Shown here piece by piece: positions 10,401-24,413 of a stretch of DNA of 64,000 nt (position 1 is its first letter; every line of letters begins with the position of its first letter). The notes beneath the pieces are model-generated. The model did no database searches and was not told the DNA's origin. It saw only the letters and a list, made by a program, of their open reading frames with translations. A program made the translations under genes and the position numbers. The DNA lies in the NCBI RefSeq assembly GCF_014529535.1, contig NC_050736.1:5146001-5210000 (forward strand), written 5' to 3'. Source of the stretch: Bradysia coprophila (lineage: Eukaryota; Arthropoda; Insecta; Diptera; Sciaridae).

Positions 10401-11786
10401 AAAAACGTGTGGTAAAGTCACGGAACTAAAACTTAACATCACGTTTTTTTTAAAAATAAAATACCCTATTTAACATTTGCCCCATTGGTAAGTAATGTAA
10501 GTAACATGCTTCGATTTTCCAAGCAAAGATTCTCTTGTTTCCCGTAGTAATGTAATAAGCCATTTTCAACCCAAGGGAAATCAATTTCTATTCATACAAA
10601 TGAAGGGAATTAGGAAACTACCGGGTGAAATAAAAGTCTTAATTATCACATTAATATATCTGTATTCATTGTGTAGACATTTAATAAAATTAAACATGTA
10701 TATATAATATTTAGTGTATAGTAAATATATACGATTATAATATATTGTACATCTTCTTCTTGTATCAAGTAGTATAAATAAATTCTATAAAAATACATAT
10801 AAATATACAATAGTTTTTATTATCCATTATATTATATATATATATAAAATACATAAAAATTTTCTCCATTTATTTATTTTCTTTTTTCATAGGAATGTTT
10901 TTATTATATTCATGTCTTTTCACTTTACTTTTTTTATATCTGTGTACCGCCTATATAATATATACCTATTCTGGTTTCAGTTCGTTTTGAAATTTTTCCC
11001 TACTCTAACTTCATAAGTCCTTTATTAAACTCGTTGGGAATAGTTTTTTTTTCTAAACCGAATTTAATTAAAATTTGCCTTATTAACACATACAGAAAAT
11101 GTGAATGAAAATGGTGAATGAAATCAGTGAAAATAAAGGATCAAGCTCCATTTTATTTAGAGATGTTTTGACTTTTTTAAATGAAAACTTTGATATCGAA
11201 AGTCGAGGCTTCCATGCGAACGCAACATCCCATATACAAAGTATCTTCGACCGCATAAACAAATAAAACAACGAGTCTAACACTCGCGGAAAATTGAAAT
11301 GTAGAATATTTCTGATTTGGTATATAGTTGATGTGGTTTCTATTAAGCACATCTGTTGGAAAATTTTTTTGTCTGCAAGGGGAAAGGTTGCAATATCTAG
11401 AGTGGATAAACAAATTATTCCACAGAATAAGGTATTTTACTCAACAAAATAACCAAAAGAAAATTTAACAGAATGAAGTACAGGCAAAGAAAAGTAAGGA
11501 GTCACAATACAATGCAATCTCTTTATTTACTCCATATGCATTACCAGTGTTGAGTAGCTTAACGTATGTATATGAGCGTGGACAAGGAATGTGGAATGAA
11601 AAAACATCAATAAATTGGATTCTAATCGTTGAAAATGTGACTTGTTGATTTTCTCCCGCTTATTATTTATTGCGTAGTGTAGTCGATAACAACGCAATTT
11701 TTGATAGAAACATTTAAAACTGTTTCAATCTCTCAAAAAAAAAACATTTTTCACCGCACTAGAGTTCTAATCAAGACATATTAGAA

Positions 11787-11809
11787 ACTCCTAGTCAATG
11801 ACTAGGAGT
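11787..11809. repeat. Short perfect palindrome
   Basis: ACTCCTAGTCA and its complement are separated by one base. It could be a dimeric protein site or chance. Confidence 0.5.
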
Positions 11810-12659
11810 CATCTGATATCGGCAACAATGACAGAAATAATCGATGAGCTTTGGTTCGTTTGCTATCTTATAAAGTGAAATGTTTGTTAAAACTATTGAA
11901 GAGAAAAATTTTGTATCACACACAAGGTCATACGTTACACAAATGATGAAGTAACAGATCCAATTATTTTGTTGCGGTACGTTTGTCGTTTCTAAAAGTT
12001 TTAAGTTAAGAATATTGAACATGATCGAAAAATCAGCGAACTAATAAAAATTCCCAGGGTCAGAAATTTAAGAAATATGAAATACTCTATTATAATCGTT
12101 TAATGATGAAACTAAGGCCATTAAGTTCTAATGTTTTTGTAGATCTACTGCTTTAGCGATTTCAACTAATTTTGTGTGTGATTTAAAGTGTTAATAGAAA
12201 TAGTTTCTAGATGCAAATGGTGTGCAAACATCGAATGAAATTCCCTTACAATATTGTACAATCGTTCAGAACAATTCTTAAGTTAACTTTTTAGCTATCT
12301 TCATAAGTTAAAACACTAAACACTAATCACGTCTTTCAACAGCACAAAATCGTTGAATTATTCTTTTCTTTCATTATCCTTTTCAAATAATCTTTTTTGT
12401 TTGTAATAACTATAGGTTTTACATCTATAAATGTTAAAAATACAGGGAGCATCTGACTGTGTATTACATTGATATATTTTCAGTAATACATCGATTCTGA
12501 ATCAAATGGATATACCAATTCCTCATTATATCCACATAATTGTAAATTCTGAACAGATTTGTTGGCTTTTACTACATCAAGGTTGATTGGCAGAACAATA
12601 TTACATCTATAGTTAATAAGGAAATCGAATTAAATAATTTTCTCATCTTAAGCCTCTGA

Positions 12660-15600
12660 TCATAATTCATGTACATCTCGCTTATTCCAGTATGAATGGC
12701 AATTTCCCGATCGTTGAGGACTCGTGTACGAGTACATATTGTAGCCAGGAATGATGTGAACCCGTACGTCCGACGATGGCCGGCATACATCGTTTCGTTG
12801 GCGACGCGACACCGAAACGGTTGTCTTACAGCAGCAGTAGTGGAATAAATTTACGTAAGCATTGCGGAAATGGCGATTCGTTATGCAATAAATGACGTTA
12901 TGGAAGGTGGATTTGCTCAATCCAATCCAAGCGGTACTGTAAAACACTTTATTGGCAACATCAGCGGTGGTGTGATACGATAAAACAACGCCGAACGGTA
13001 ACCAAAATGCAATAAAAATCAAAAAACTGTAAAAGTTGGTTCTAGCTAGTGATAAGTCCCAAGTATAATTTAAGCTTGGTCGAAAGTTCGGTGTGCTCAT
13101 AAAACGTTTAACATCTTTTATAATTCTCATGTGTGTGTAGAATGTTAAACATAATGGCAGCATGACTAGAAGACCGATTACAGTCGCTTGGTATGTAAAA
13201 TCACCATTCGATTGTCGGGTGCAAAAGTCAAAGCTAAGATTCAATTTGTATTGCACACCGGACACTATTATACCGAGAGACCAAATCAGTAGTAAAATGG
13301 TGGTTGTAGTCCTTTTGTCGAACCATGAGCTCACATCTTGAGGAGTGCACAATCGTAAGTAGTTCTCTATTGCGGTTGACTGAAATGATTTTTCGATTAG
13401 TAAAAAAGAATAATTTTTTTTTTGTTAGTTCTAACGAGAATTAATTGAAGAAAACTAGCAGAAGACATGCTTGTGCTTGCTTAGAAAAGAGTTTCTAATT
13501 ACTATAGATTTCTATTCTCTACTTTATACTGGGATGGGTCGACATTTCTTTTAGATTTTTCAAACAAAATCCCTGACCTATTGTCCTTCCAGGATCGTTT
13601 CTGTATACTTCTAATTTTTCGAAAATGTAATAGGGAATATGAATGGTTAATTGCAAGAGCTTTTATAATCTGCAAAAGAAAAACATTTTTGAAAACACAT
13701 TCACTCCGACTTTTGGAAAAAATTATTCGCACGATAAAATGTGTCCCCAACATCAGATTGTGTAAGATACACATTTCGTACGCAGAATGTTACACCAATA
13801 CATGTGGGCGTACGCTTTTGATAGTTCAAATTGCCCCCTTAATTAAGAGGACAAACACATACTACCAAACATTTCGCATTTCATGTTGGGACCGCATATT
13901 TTACGTAATAACGTCAAAATTTCCTTTCTAGCTAGGTATAATTACTAAACACAGCTTAACAGTCTTTTAGCTTCTCGATCGATGGTCACTTTTCAAACAA
14001 AATGTTCAACTTTGACGACAAAAATCAGGCTTGTAAAGGATGGTCAGGAATTGGTTTTTAATGTAAATGAAAATTCAACCCCCCCTACTTTATACTCTAC
14101 TCTGCTTCCCCTTCAGGTCATACTTGTCAGTATGGACATAATGTTCGATTAGTTGATGTATTGACATCACGATAAACTATTGATATAAAAGTTCCCTTGA
14201 ACTTGAACTCCTATTCTATATAAAAGTGCAAGTAAAGCGTCTAATTCATAAGAATCATTTATTATTTTAAAGAATTTATTTCCCAATCAAAAAGTCCATA
14301 TGAAAATTTTATTCTGTCCGCTCAATATATATTCTCATCAAAAATGCAAATACCTTTAAAAACAAAATTTAATTCGGAATATTGGGGATGTTTCCGTCAA
14401 CTGTCCCCACCGTTATTTCTTGGAATTTTTCCGATCTGATATTATAAATCTAAAGATTCTTAGCGACACATTTAAAACAAAACATTGTACTGAAATACTC
14501 ACTGCTAATGATAAGACCGTTATAACAAATGCACAAGCAGCGAAAAACCATTGTACCTTACATACGGACAATTCTTCAGTCATACCAGCTAATAATACTA
14601 TTGTCGAGCATGGCATTAAAATACTTGTAATTAATAAATCAGCTAGGGCTACGTTTACTATAAAAGTGTTTCCTGCAAAGTAAATTTATTTTGTTATGCT
14701 TGAGAATTAAAGTGTTTTTGGTGTGTAAGCTAAAAAAGATTGATGATTCATTGACGCCTCATCCACCAATAAAATTAAACAAATTAATAGTCTCACTTCA
14801 AATAAAATATTAATATAAAATGACAGCATCGCTACATTAAAGACAACTACGCTAATTATTAGAGAATATAATATAATATAATTAATGCAATAAGCAAGGA
14901 TTCTATTAAAATTCGAGTTTCCGAAAAGCCAATATATTGGCTATGTTGAGTGTTATGTTAAGAAAGTGATTTCTAAAGAGTTTTCTTAATTTTTTTTGCA
15001 GGAATATGAGAAATTCCTATAAAAAACCGTCAAATGGAGATACGAAGCGAGCTTTCTGAAATGTGGTCATCACTAATATTCCATTTTCCATGAAATTTGA
15101 TCGACCCTCAGCTCTGTGCATAAATGAGATAAAAAGGTTTCGTATAAAAGTTCGTCTACAAATGACTGTATGAGGGCTACCTCACATTTTTGTTCGGACT
15201 TCCTTGTCGATTTTTGTTTCATCGAGGAAGTTTAAAGCATTCAAACAAAAAAGAAAACTGAAAATTTGTGTTCTGAACTTTTTTTAAACTCTGAATTGGA
15301 AACTCGTTAAAACCGACTTCAACCCGTTTCAGCAGTTTTCTTTCATTCATAAATCGTGTGTATATATGTATTACTACATGCGCGGTGAGCGTTAATATTT
15401 GCTTTTAGAGTTGTGGATGCAGGTAATCATGATCATATACCAGTTGAATTCAAACAGCTGAAACGAGTTGAAACTGGATTTCGGACGTCTGTTACTGTGT
15501 AATAGTTAAAAGTAATATACGACAATTCACTTTCTAATACACATTAGAACCCGAAAAATAAACGTTAATTCGTCCTACCTTATAGGATTCCCAGATTGAA

Positions 15601-16484
15601 AAATAGGTTTCAAATGAATTTTGTTTCCATATCATAACCGAAAAATAGAAACAAACGGAGGCTTTGCATGAATCAACAAAGAAGTTATAACTTTGGAGAA
15701 AAGCCTAATTATCTGGTATCGACTGCAACTACTAAAATAAGCGATGCCTCTCGGTTAATGTGTTCTTATATAATGACAAAAATGTTAAAACGAATGAAAT
15801 AAAAGATTCTGTAGCAAACAATAGACGATACCTTGAACAGAAGAAGTAATCGATTCAAGTATATTTTCTCACATTATTTTTAATAAGTTGAGCTACTCTT
15901 AATACCGAGCACGTCACTGAAATTTAGACAATAATTTTCTTCAGCTGTTTTTCAGGTGGTCCACTCATAAAAACAAAACTGCTAATACGGCTTCACCACT
16001 ACCACGCGCATGCGTGTAACCATTTCACGTATAAGCACTCTTCTTGGTATAAGTGGACCGACTGAAATACAACTGGAGCAAATTCCTATCTAAATTTCAC
16101 AGACATCCTCTATAAGTAGATCAGAATGAGAAATCAAACGGAAAAATTCAAATTTATTTGTGTTAACTATTCTAAAATAACGATCCTTGCTTTTCGCCAA
16201 TAGTTACTGAAAAATCACTCACCAGCTTTCTTCAAATGATCTTCAACCATTACTGACGAAATCATGAAAACATTTCCAACACTTCCAATTACAGATAGAA
16301 ATGAAATTAGTAAGAGTTTTGCCAAACGAGACCAATCCGGTGATAAAGTTACTGGCGAAAAAGTGTCTAGTTTGGCGGCAATGAGTGTCGTTGCCAATAA
16401 TTTTGATCCATCGGTGGTGGTTGTAACTGTGGTTATGTGATTTATTTGTGTGCTTAAAAATGGCACTAAGGTGGTGGCGTTCAT
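12660..16484 (-). CDS. Class A G-protein-coupled receptor, orphan
   Basis: Three exons (16484-16223, 14672-14503, 13379-12660) encode 383 residues with seven membrane segments. Exon 1 has a Ser/Thr-rich extracellular tail and TM1 (SVIGSVGNVFMISSVM). Exon 2 has TM2 (NVALADLLITSILMP), the TM3 cysteine (ELSVCKVQ) and most of TM3. Exon 3 holds TM4-7, the ECL2 cysteine (DFCTRQ), FWLPF in TM6 and a possible palmitoylation triplet CCC at about 326-328. Both introns are phase-consistent. Two signature motifs are altered: the TM3 D/E-R-Y is Glu149-Asn-Tyr151, and the TM7 NPxxY is N305-V-I-Y-C. The general shape recalls the insect orphan/melatonin-receptor-like group (moody and Tre1 relatives), but I cannot assign a ligand or orthologue. 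The ATG at 16484 is chosen because it gives a normal N-terminal tail before TM1. Confidence 0.88.
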
Positions 16485-19400
16485 TTTTCTGAACTGTATG
16501 CCATTTGAAACATAGAAAGGAAGAAAAAACCAAAATTATTAAAACAAATATTTTAGTGTATAGATACAATGTCGATGGTGTTCGTATTTTGTTTTTATAA
16601 TATTGTGGGCATTGTGATAATAATACATACTAATATTGACTGAGACGAGACTGAAAAATAATTGGACCCAAATAAATGATTTATGGATGATTTTTATATT
16701 TTGTCCCCCCTGCATAATACTTGCCACTTTAAGTGTCGTATTTTCTTATGTAATAAACATAAAGTTTCCAAGATTTATTATCGCTTTCTATACAAATACA
16801 ATTATTGAGCTCACAAAATAACGAGAATTTATGTGTACACACCACAACCATATTGACATTTAACTAGTTTTTTTGTGCAATATATTAACGACATGACTTA
16901 TAGTGGAAAATCGATTTAGTATATTCATTCATCCATTCATTATATAGAGAATGGTATCCTAAAGAGAATAGAACATTATATATGAGGGGAACCACTAGGG
17001 TAATTGTTGTCGGAATCTGAGTTATTATTGATGAATTGAGGTCGAAATTGTCATACAATGAAAACATTACGAATGAGATAGTTTCTCCCAGAGGAGTGTT
17101 CAATGTCCTATGGCCTAATTTTCAATTTTTTAATTTTCCATCACAAAAACAACTAACATTACCTCCAAGGAATTATACAATGCAGATTTAACTTTTGCTC
17201 CATTTTACATTACAAATAATGAAAATGATGCTTCTTGAAGGTCCAAGTCTACAGTCTATATTTGACAATAGATTCTAAGCCAATGTCCCCATAATGTAAA
17301 GTTTGTTTTTTTTTTCTTCCTAAAAATAAGGAACAAAAAAAAAGACAGTCGCCGCCCGGTCTCCCCACTCGCTAGATCTGTGAAAAATATTTTCAATTTT
17401 TAGAAAAATCGACGACCTTTTTAAATTACGAATTACGACCTCTTCACAAACTTGTCTTCGCAGGCCCTGTTCAGAAAACTCCAGTACAAACTTTGGGGTC
17501 ACTGGAATACGATTTCTTTTAATGACAATCGTTGTCGACATGAAAAAAAAATCGTTTCCGATATTTTAGGAGCAAATCCATTAACACTACTCTCTTCATG
17601 ATAATTGTGTGACATTTTGTTATTAATTATTTTTCTATCCAACACAATTCCGATTCAATGTCGTGTCGCCGTAATATTTAACTACTGAATGCATTCCCCG
17701 AATTAAGCATTATTAACTGGAAACAGCACGAATGTCTAGCTTATCATAGACAACAAAGTAAGTGTGGTAAGTGTATGTATAAGGCTCATAGACACACAGA
17801 GCCACACATAGAGTTTACACATATATATTCAATTCAAAACTCTTTTTTTTATTATTCGATAACAATTTCAATTCCCTACATTCGATGTGATCTTGAGGGA
17901 TTTATTGCTTGCTCTACAAATTAATCTCATTAATTTCATCGAATATATAGTATTCGCCATCTGAAGCTGCACAAAATACCAATCTGTTCAGAGCCAAGAG
18001 AGAAAGACCACAAGAAACCGCTCCTTCCTCAGAAAGATTGAGTAATTCAATTTCACAATTGACCTAACCACACGTTGTCGAATGTCGTTTTAACTGAATT
18101 TTAAATATTTAAACGCAAGATTAACTATCCATCAATAAAAGTTTAGAATCTACTTTCATTAGGAAATTTAGTTGGAAAATGTGTCAAGTATGTATGTCGC
18201 GTCGAATATGTATGTCGAATATTAATTATTCATTTCAATAGGGATGATGATATAGTCGGATATATTGTGGATATGAAGTAAATAAACTTGTATGTACCAG
18301 TACCTACGTTTTAAAATTTATATGGTGCAACGTTACCTTTGAAAGCATTTGGAATAGCTTTCAAAATTGACTTTACAACGGTATGTAAACTTTCAAAGTG
18401 TTTATATTTGGAGGGTTGGGTTGACGACGCGTACAGCAAAATAGAAACAACTGTGTATAAGTTCTTGAATAAACAATTAAAAAAATATTAAAAAGTCTGG
18501 TGTATCGCACGGTTCATTGTAGAGTTCATTTGCCAGTTTTATTTTTTTTATTATTAAACGATATAAAAAACAAACAATGTGAAGAGCATATGCGCGAATT
18601 TTTAAAGTAAATACGACGCGACGTCTTTGTACAAGGAAATTATATTAACTAATGGAAAGTTTTAAAGAAAAACGATGAAAAACTGATCTTTTATTAACCG
18701 ATCTATATATACATCACACAGACACAATTACGCTCATTTATAAGTATACCTTCTTAAAGTCAAAAAGAGAAAGCATCTTGATCTACATTGCTTTCTTATG
18801 TATATTCGCGTTTGAATGAAAATGATCTTTCGTAATCCGTCTTTCAATATTATAATCTCCGATTGTCTACTCAGTAGAAAAATAGAACTGACACAAGAAA
18901 AAAGTATTGAAGTACGGCTTAAGTTTCTCTTCTTCTTTTTCGCCAGTAAACTCTTCTTCTTGAGTTTCTCTCCACCCCTCAATTTAAATGTTGCATCGCT
19001 GCTAGAGAAATTTAGCAAATTTCAATAAGCTTCTGCAGTTTTTGGTAAATTCGGTAAAGTTCTACTAATAAACAACTCTAAACCAAATTTTAAAGATCCT
19101 CCATTTATTTCAGGACAATATAATAAAAATCAGATGAAATAACTAATTTTTATCATTTGAACAGTTGAAAAGAAAATTGTGTTAACAAATTTTATCAATT
19201 TAAGCAAAATTTATTTAAATCTCACTATGCACTGAAAAATGATCTAGATTGCTCTAAAAAGCAAACAGACCGTTCATCACCTAATCGTCCCCTTCCTTCC
19301 AGACTCGGTTATGTATACTTTTTAAACACCCAAAAATTTTCAACCCATTCACCAATTGGTATGTTTTTCTGAGCTATTGCAATAGAAAAATCGGATGGCT

Positions 19401-19893
19401 TTTTTACGATTGTTATAGATGCTGTAGATAAACTTTTAGTCCTGAACTTTAGTCATACATACAACGAATAAATAATACGCCTACGTGAAGGTTCAATGTA
19501 GTCATTAATAAGTGTTCGCAGCATTTTCTTGGTTTAAAGAAAAGGGTCGTATGTGGGCATAAATGACTAGTCACAGACAAAGACATATTCCTTTTCATCA
19601 ATTTTTATTGGAACGGTCATGATTATTATATCCTTACGACAATGCTTACAGCGACATTTTCCTAGCGAGAAATAAAAATCATTTCCATCGATCGAATAAT
19701 TCAGTAGTATAAATACCCAAAAAATGTTAAAGCGTTAAGTGTTTCCTTTAAGAATTGATTGATTAGTTTCAAATATAAACGTATAAGGGGAGGGTGTAAT
19801 TAGAATGTTAATATACATTTATTGTTGGTATGTGGTCAAGCGTAAAATGTTAGTCAAGAAAATCTTATAAGATTTTCAGGTGTCGTCGTAGTT

Positions 19894-20229
19894 ACAATAA
19901 TAATAGTAGATTACTGTACCAGTGAAGGAATTTGATATTTGAAAATTCATTCACGTGTACAGTGTGGCGTTTTACTTTTCGAGCGAGGGAAAGACTTTTC
20001 ACTAGTGAGAGAATGGCCACATTTCCTCACTGGCAAAGTCAAAGTATTTTACCACCTATGTTCTGCTTCATTTATCGCAGAGGGCCTGCAAAAGAAAAAT
20101 TCACTTTCGCCGCACTTAAGAGGTAAAATAAACTACATAATTGTGTGGTTCGCCTTCGGCTCAGCAAACAAACTCAACACTCTTCAAAACAACGATTTTC
20201 CGCACAAGTATGTAATCTACTATTGTTGT
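19894..20229. mobile_element. Inverted-repeat element, about 335 bp
   Basis: ACAATAATAATAGTAGATTAC on the left and GTAATCTACTATTGTTGT on the right are inverted ends. The next bases (TGTACCAGTGAAGGAATTTGATATT) match the 9105-9150 repeat, so the two belong to one family. It carries two overlapping ORFs without recognisable similarity. Confidence 0.6.
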
Positions 20230-22051
20230 GCCTCGTAGGTTTGCATCATATTGTAAAATTCATTTAATTAGATTTTAATGAAGCCATTGGATTGTGAACA
20301 ATGCCAAAATATGGTGCTTTGTTCCGTATTGCATTCAGTCCCTGATTAGTTTTATTAAAATCGATTGAGTGTGTGGACTATCCAAAACCATATGTTTCCA
20401 TAATAATTAAATCACAAAATAAAGTCCTTCGTGTATTTATATAGCCTAGGGATAATGTCGGAAACTTCAGCAAACTTCAATTATGGAATAAGTAAATAAA
20501 TATTTATACGCCATAAAGAGCATCGCATTGTTCAATGTTGATTGTTATGCCAAGGAAATACCACTCTTATAAAACTATTTTCGTCGATTTTTTCAAATAA
20601 AATTTAGTTTTTATTACGGTTGCCATTGAACTTTTATTCGTTACAATTTTTATTTTTATTTTCAAGTCGGAGCCATAAAGATAATCAATCAATCGAATAA
20701 CAGAAAAAATGGGAGTTTGCTCGAAAACATAATATCGTCCAATTTTGTAAAACTTTTGTTGCTCTCACGTATGTAAAAATAATTCCAACGCAGTTAGGTA
20801 AATCATTTTATAAATAATTGCCCACAACGCGGTCATTAATGTTTAATGGAATGATCAATACAATTTATATTGATCAATGTCGACCAGTAAAGTAGTAAAA
20901 TGTAAACCGAAATTAACAATTTCTATGCACAGCAAAGTTTTATTGTTTTACTTTATGTGGCTGGTGCCGGAGCCTATTTTAAGGGAATTATCAGTTGGTT
21001 TTGATGTCCTTGAGCCAACCTACTATCTTCGTTTCATAAATTTTTCGTTTTACATAAAAAAATAATTTAGACATTTGTGAGAATTTTTAAGAGGCACCGG
21101 TACTTAGCTAAAATTGTAGTTTACATTTTCGTGTCTTGTACTTCACTTTTGATGATATCTTTTCATCAGAATCCTTTTTTAAATATGTACGACCGCAATA
21201 ACGACCACGAATGTGTCAGATTTACATGAAAATTTGGTTTGGTTGTAGTGCTCTGATCAGCTTTGAGAAAAGTCAACAGTCAGTGGTCCTATATTTTTGA
21301 AAAAGGATTCTGGTGGAAAGATATCAAAAGTACAGTATTTAAAAAACACCCAAATGTATGCTTTTCAGCGAAGCATCGATGTCTCTTAAGGAATTTTAAG
21401 TCCCTGGCTTGTACTAGTTTCAACGAGTATACGAAGCGAAAATGGTCTTTCAAAATTTCACATCACCAAAACAATTATTGAGTAATATCTTTTCTTGATT
21501 AACGCACTTTCAACGGGTTGATACAATATAATCAGTCATTTACATAACAAGTGATAAACAGTTGAATACAGTCTAGTTTTCGTGTGAATTTACGGACCAT
21601 GAAACCCCATCTTTCGACTTTTGGCTGCTTACCACCAGCCAGGTGTGGGAGATCAAAAATATCTTAGACTGGTTTTGGGGTCTAGGGACCAAGGCCTAAC
21701 TAGGCATATATAAAAAAGTCCCGGAAAAAATAGCGCCGATTTCTGTCAGTCGAAAAAGAATCCCTGAGAAGATACAATTGAGTCAGATCTGAAAACACTA
21801 AGAGTTAGCGCTTTTGGAACAATGCTGGAGGATGCCAAAACTAATAGTAAATAACGTTTTCTTCCTGTAGTACCAAAACCGTCACATTCACTCATAAAAT
21901 TTAGTACCGAAAGAGCAACATTCTCCCCTACTATTTTCTCTCAATTTTCATTCCCGCTTATGTCATTTTCGATCCTATCTTTATTCTTTTCCAAATGTGT
22001 CAAGTTGTTGTATGTACGCAAATGTAATGTTTTTAGTGTTTTGTGACAATG

Positions 22052-22139
22052 CATTCATAAGGATTGCTTTCAGCATTCATACGGACTGCTTTCGGCATTC
22101 ATTCGGATGTCTTTCAGCATTCCTACAGATTGCTTATTT
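22052..22139. repeat. 22-bp minisatellite, four copies
   Basis: Units CATTCATAAGGATTGCTTTC+AG, CATTCATACGGACTGCTTTC+GG and two further variants follow head to tail. Looser copies continue to about 22220 (CATTCATACGGATTACTTTC). Confidence 0.75.
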
Positions 22140-22309
22140 TTCGACATTTGTGAGAATACATGCACACGGAACGGACTTCTTTAGTCATTCATACGGATTA
22201 CTTTCGGCATTAATATGGAATGCTTTTGCACCGGTATGTTGTTCAGTTTTGTTGTTATGTTTTGTTCGGAATGTGACTTTGGTACTCCAGGAAGAAAAAT
22301 AGTATACAA

Positions 22310-22440
22310 ACCACGGATCAAAAAGGTGTGTTTTAGACCACGGTGGTGAAAACGTCCTTAGTCTCCGCTCCGCTTCGCGTCGCTCCATCCCTGGACGTTT
22401 TCACCACCTGGGTCTAAAACACACCTTTTTGATCCTTGGT
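22310..22440. mobile_element. Foldback element, about 48-bp arms
   Basis: The left arm, from ACCACGGATCAAAAAGGTGT to GGTGGTGAAAACGTCC, is the inverted copy of the right arm, from GGACGTTTTCACCACC to CTTTTTGATCCTTGGT, with few mismatches. The spacer is GC-rich (CTCCGCTCCGCTTCGCGTCG). The flanking ATAGTATAC and GTAACATACTAT extend the symmetry. Confidence 0.8.
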
Positions 22441-24082
22441 ATGTAACATACTATTTCTTACATAGAAAATATGGTAAAACAAAGATTTAATTACGATTTT
22501 TTGAAAACACATTTATCAAATCAAGTAACAGATTAGCTAACTATCCTAAATGATTGCGGTCTGTGAAAGGTTAAACATTGCACTGAAAATTGACTGGAAA
22601 CGTACAAACCGAATAAACTACGAAAGGTCAATCAGTGCCTTGTTTCGAAGAACTTTCAAATGGTTTTTTATTGCATTTATGGTCAACGCTTCACGCATGA
22701 GGTGATTTAGCATTTCATTTTGCATAGTCTTTCTGCATGTCATGTTTTTCGACAAGTGCGTTGATTTCGACCAATACTGAGTACGATTTTTTTTTGTAAA
22801 AAGGAAGAAACTCAGTCCAGGCTGTACTATTTCTAACATCCAACTTGCGGTTCAAACAAAAACAAAAATTTAGGAATAAATAAAGAAAATAAAATATATA
22901 AATTAAATGTTAAATGGAACGAAGATTGATTCAACTAATTGTGTGTCACTTTGTTTTGTACAAACATACAACATCATCATCATCTCATTGAACGAAAGTT
23001 TCTGAAAAAAAAACAAAGCAAATAAAAGCTTAAGCAAGATCCAATCAATCTTCAATCCTCTTTTCTTTTCCATTTCTTTCTCTGCACTTGAGCATATTTC
23101 GTTGAATCCGAAAATAAAATGAAAATGAAAATATGCCAATAAAAGGCTATCTTTTCAATTTCATTTCCATATACAACAAAAGTATGCTTATAAACAATTG
23201 TGTACTATGAACGATAAACGAACCCACCTATTATAGGTCATATTTATTCACTTTCACACCTACCTTCGCTGCGAGCTTTTATGTACTTTTTATACAATAT
23301 ACCAGCAGGATATTTCCACCACTTGTTAGATAGTGTGTATAGCTGAAAAGTACGTGGTTTACGAAATTCTAATTTTAGCCTTTGTTTTTCACTGAACATA
23401 CATTTCAAGTAATTCACAAACCAACACGCACCTACACACAGAAACACACCACTTCTGCCACACGGAATAAAGCACTTTTTATCGTCGTCGTTGTCGTCGG
23501 TCAATTCGGGATTCGTACAGCGGAATTAGATATTTAACACAAATTCTTTCTTAATTTTCACTTTTATGTAAAATTTATTTCATTTAATTTAATAAACCGC
23601 TTGAATATAGTGAATATAGTGAGAGGAGGCTCCCTTAATGAATGGATATATCAATTAGAAAAACTCGTGTTTATGATTTTTCGACCGGCTTCCATGATGT
23701 TCAGCGACAACTGAATCACTTTATAATGAAACGAAACGAAAAGGGACGAAGAGAAAGCTTTTTCTATGAGTATGTATGTAATAATGTATATATAAGTCTC
23801 TCAGATATGTTCCTTTGTTGTACTTTTCCTAAATTGTCGAGCTTAATATCGTTTGAAATATTGGAACCGTTATAATGGTAGGTTTTTTCTCAGACAGTTC
23901 TGTTGCACGCAATGAATTTATAATAACATTTTATGATGGTCGTTCATGCAACAAAGTTGATGGGTAAGAAGCTATCGTAATAGAGAAGAATTCCACGCAA
24001 TTGAAAGAATGTTTAATTCAATTCAATTGTAATCGTTAGACTTATTGCATGTTAACAAGTTGCCGGTTATTGTGACTTGTCA

Positions 24083-24227
24083 ACTTTAGGCACACCGAAA
24101 AGTGCTAAGGGAGTCGAAGAATACCTCCAAATAAATTTCTAAAACTCAAAAATTTGACTTTTGATTTTTAGAAATTTATTCGGAGGTATTCCTCGACCCC
24201 CTTAGCACTTTCCGGCGTGCCTAAAGT
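24083..24227. mobile_element. Inverted repeat, about 61-bp arms
   Basis: Arms starting ACTTTAGGCACACCGAAAAG and ending (complement) ACTTTAGGCACGCCGGAAAG are about 90 percent identical, with a short AT-rich loop. Likely a MITE or a hairpin-forming repeat. Confidence 0.85.
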
Positions 24228-24297
24228 GCCTGATCGAGCATTATCCCCTACGTGTTAAATAAATTTTAGGACCTCATACATTTGCTAAAACAAAAGT

Positions 24298-24413
24298 CTT
24301 GATTTCCACCTACAAAAAAACCACTCCGTCTACACTTTTTAGACAATAGAAAAAATGCGTGGCTAAGATAGACGTAGGCAAAACGGAGTGTTTTTTTTGT
24401 AAGTGGAAATCAA
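24298..24413. mobile_element. Inverted repeat, 32-bp arms
   Basis: CTTGATTTCCACCTACAAAA on the left pairs with the complement at 24382-24413 (ending AAGTGGAAATCAAG). It lies only 70 bp from the 24083-24227 element, so the two foldbacks are neighbours. Confidence 0.8.

Larger units (their letters stand above)
8922..12659. other. Intergenic, cluster of miniature transposons
   Basis: No gene recognised. Contains the inverted-repeat elements at 9066-9330, 9441-9750 and 9881-10004 and the repeat fragment at 10270-10400. From about 10640 to 10960 the DNA is almost pure A/T, and a short palindrome sits at 11787-11809. The remainder is featureless AT-rich sequence up to the GPCR stop. Confidence 0.6.

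Noticed and set aside
17320-17541. 73-codon minus-strand ORF beginning MSTTIVIKRNRIPVTPKF
   Set aside because: The composition is protein-like, but no flanking exon, splice signal or family could be found.
23244-23504. 86-codon minus-strand ORF (MTDDNDDDKKCF...)
   Set aside because: No support beyond length; low-complexity start and no neighbouring exons.
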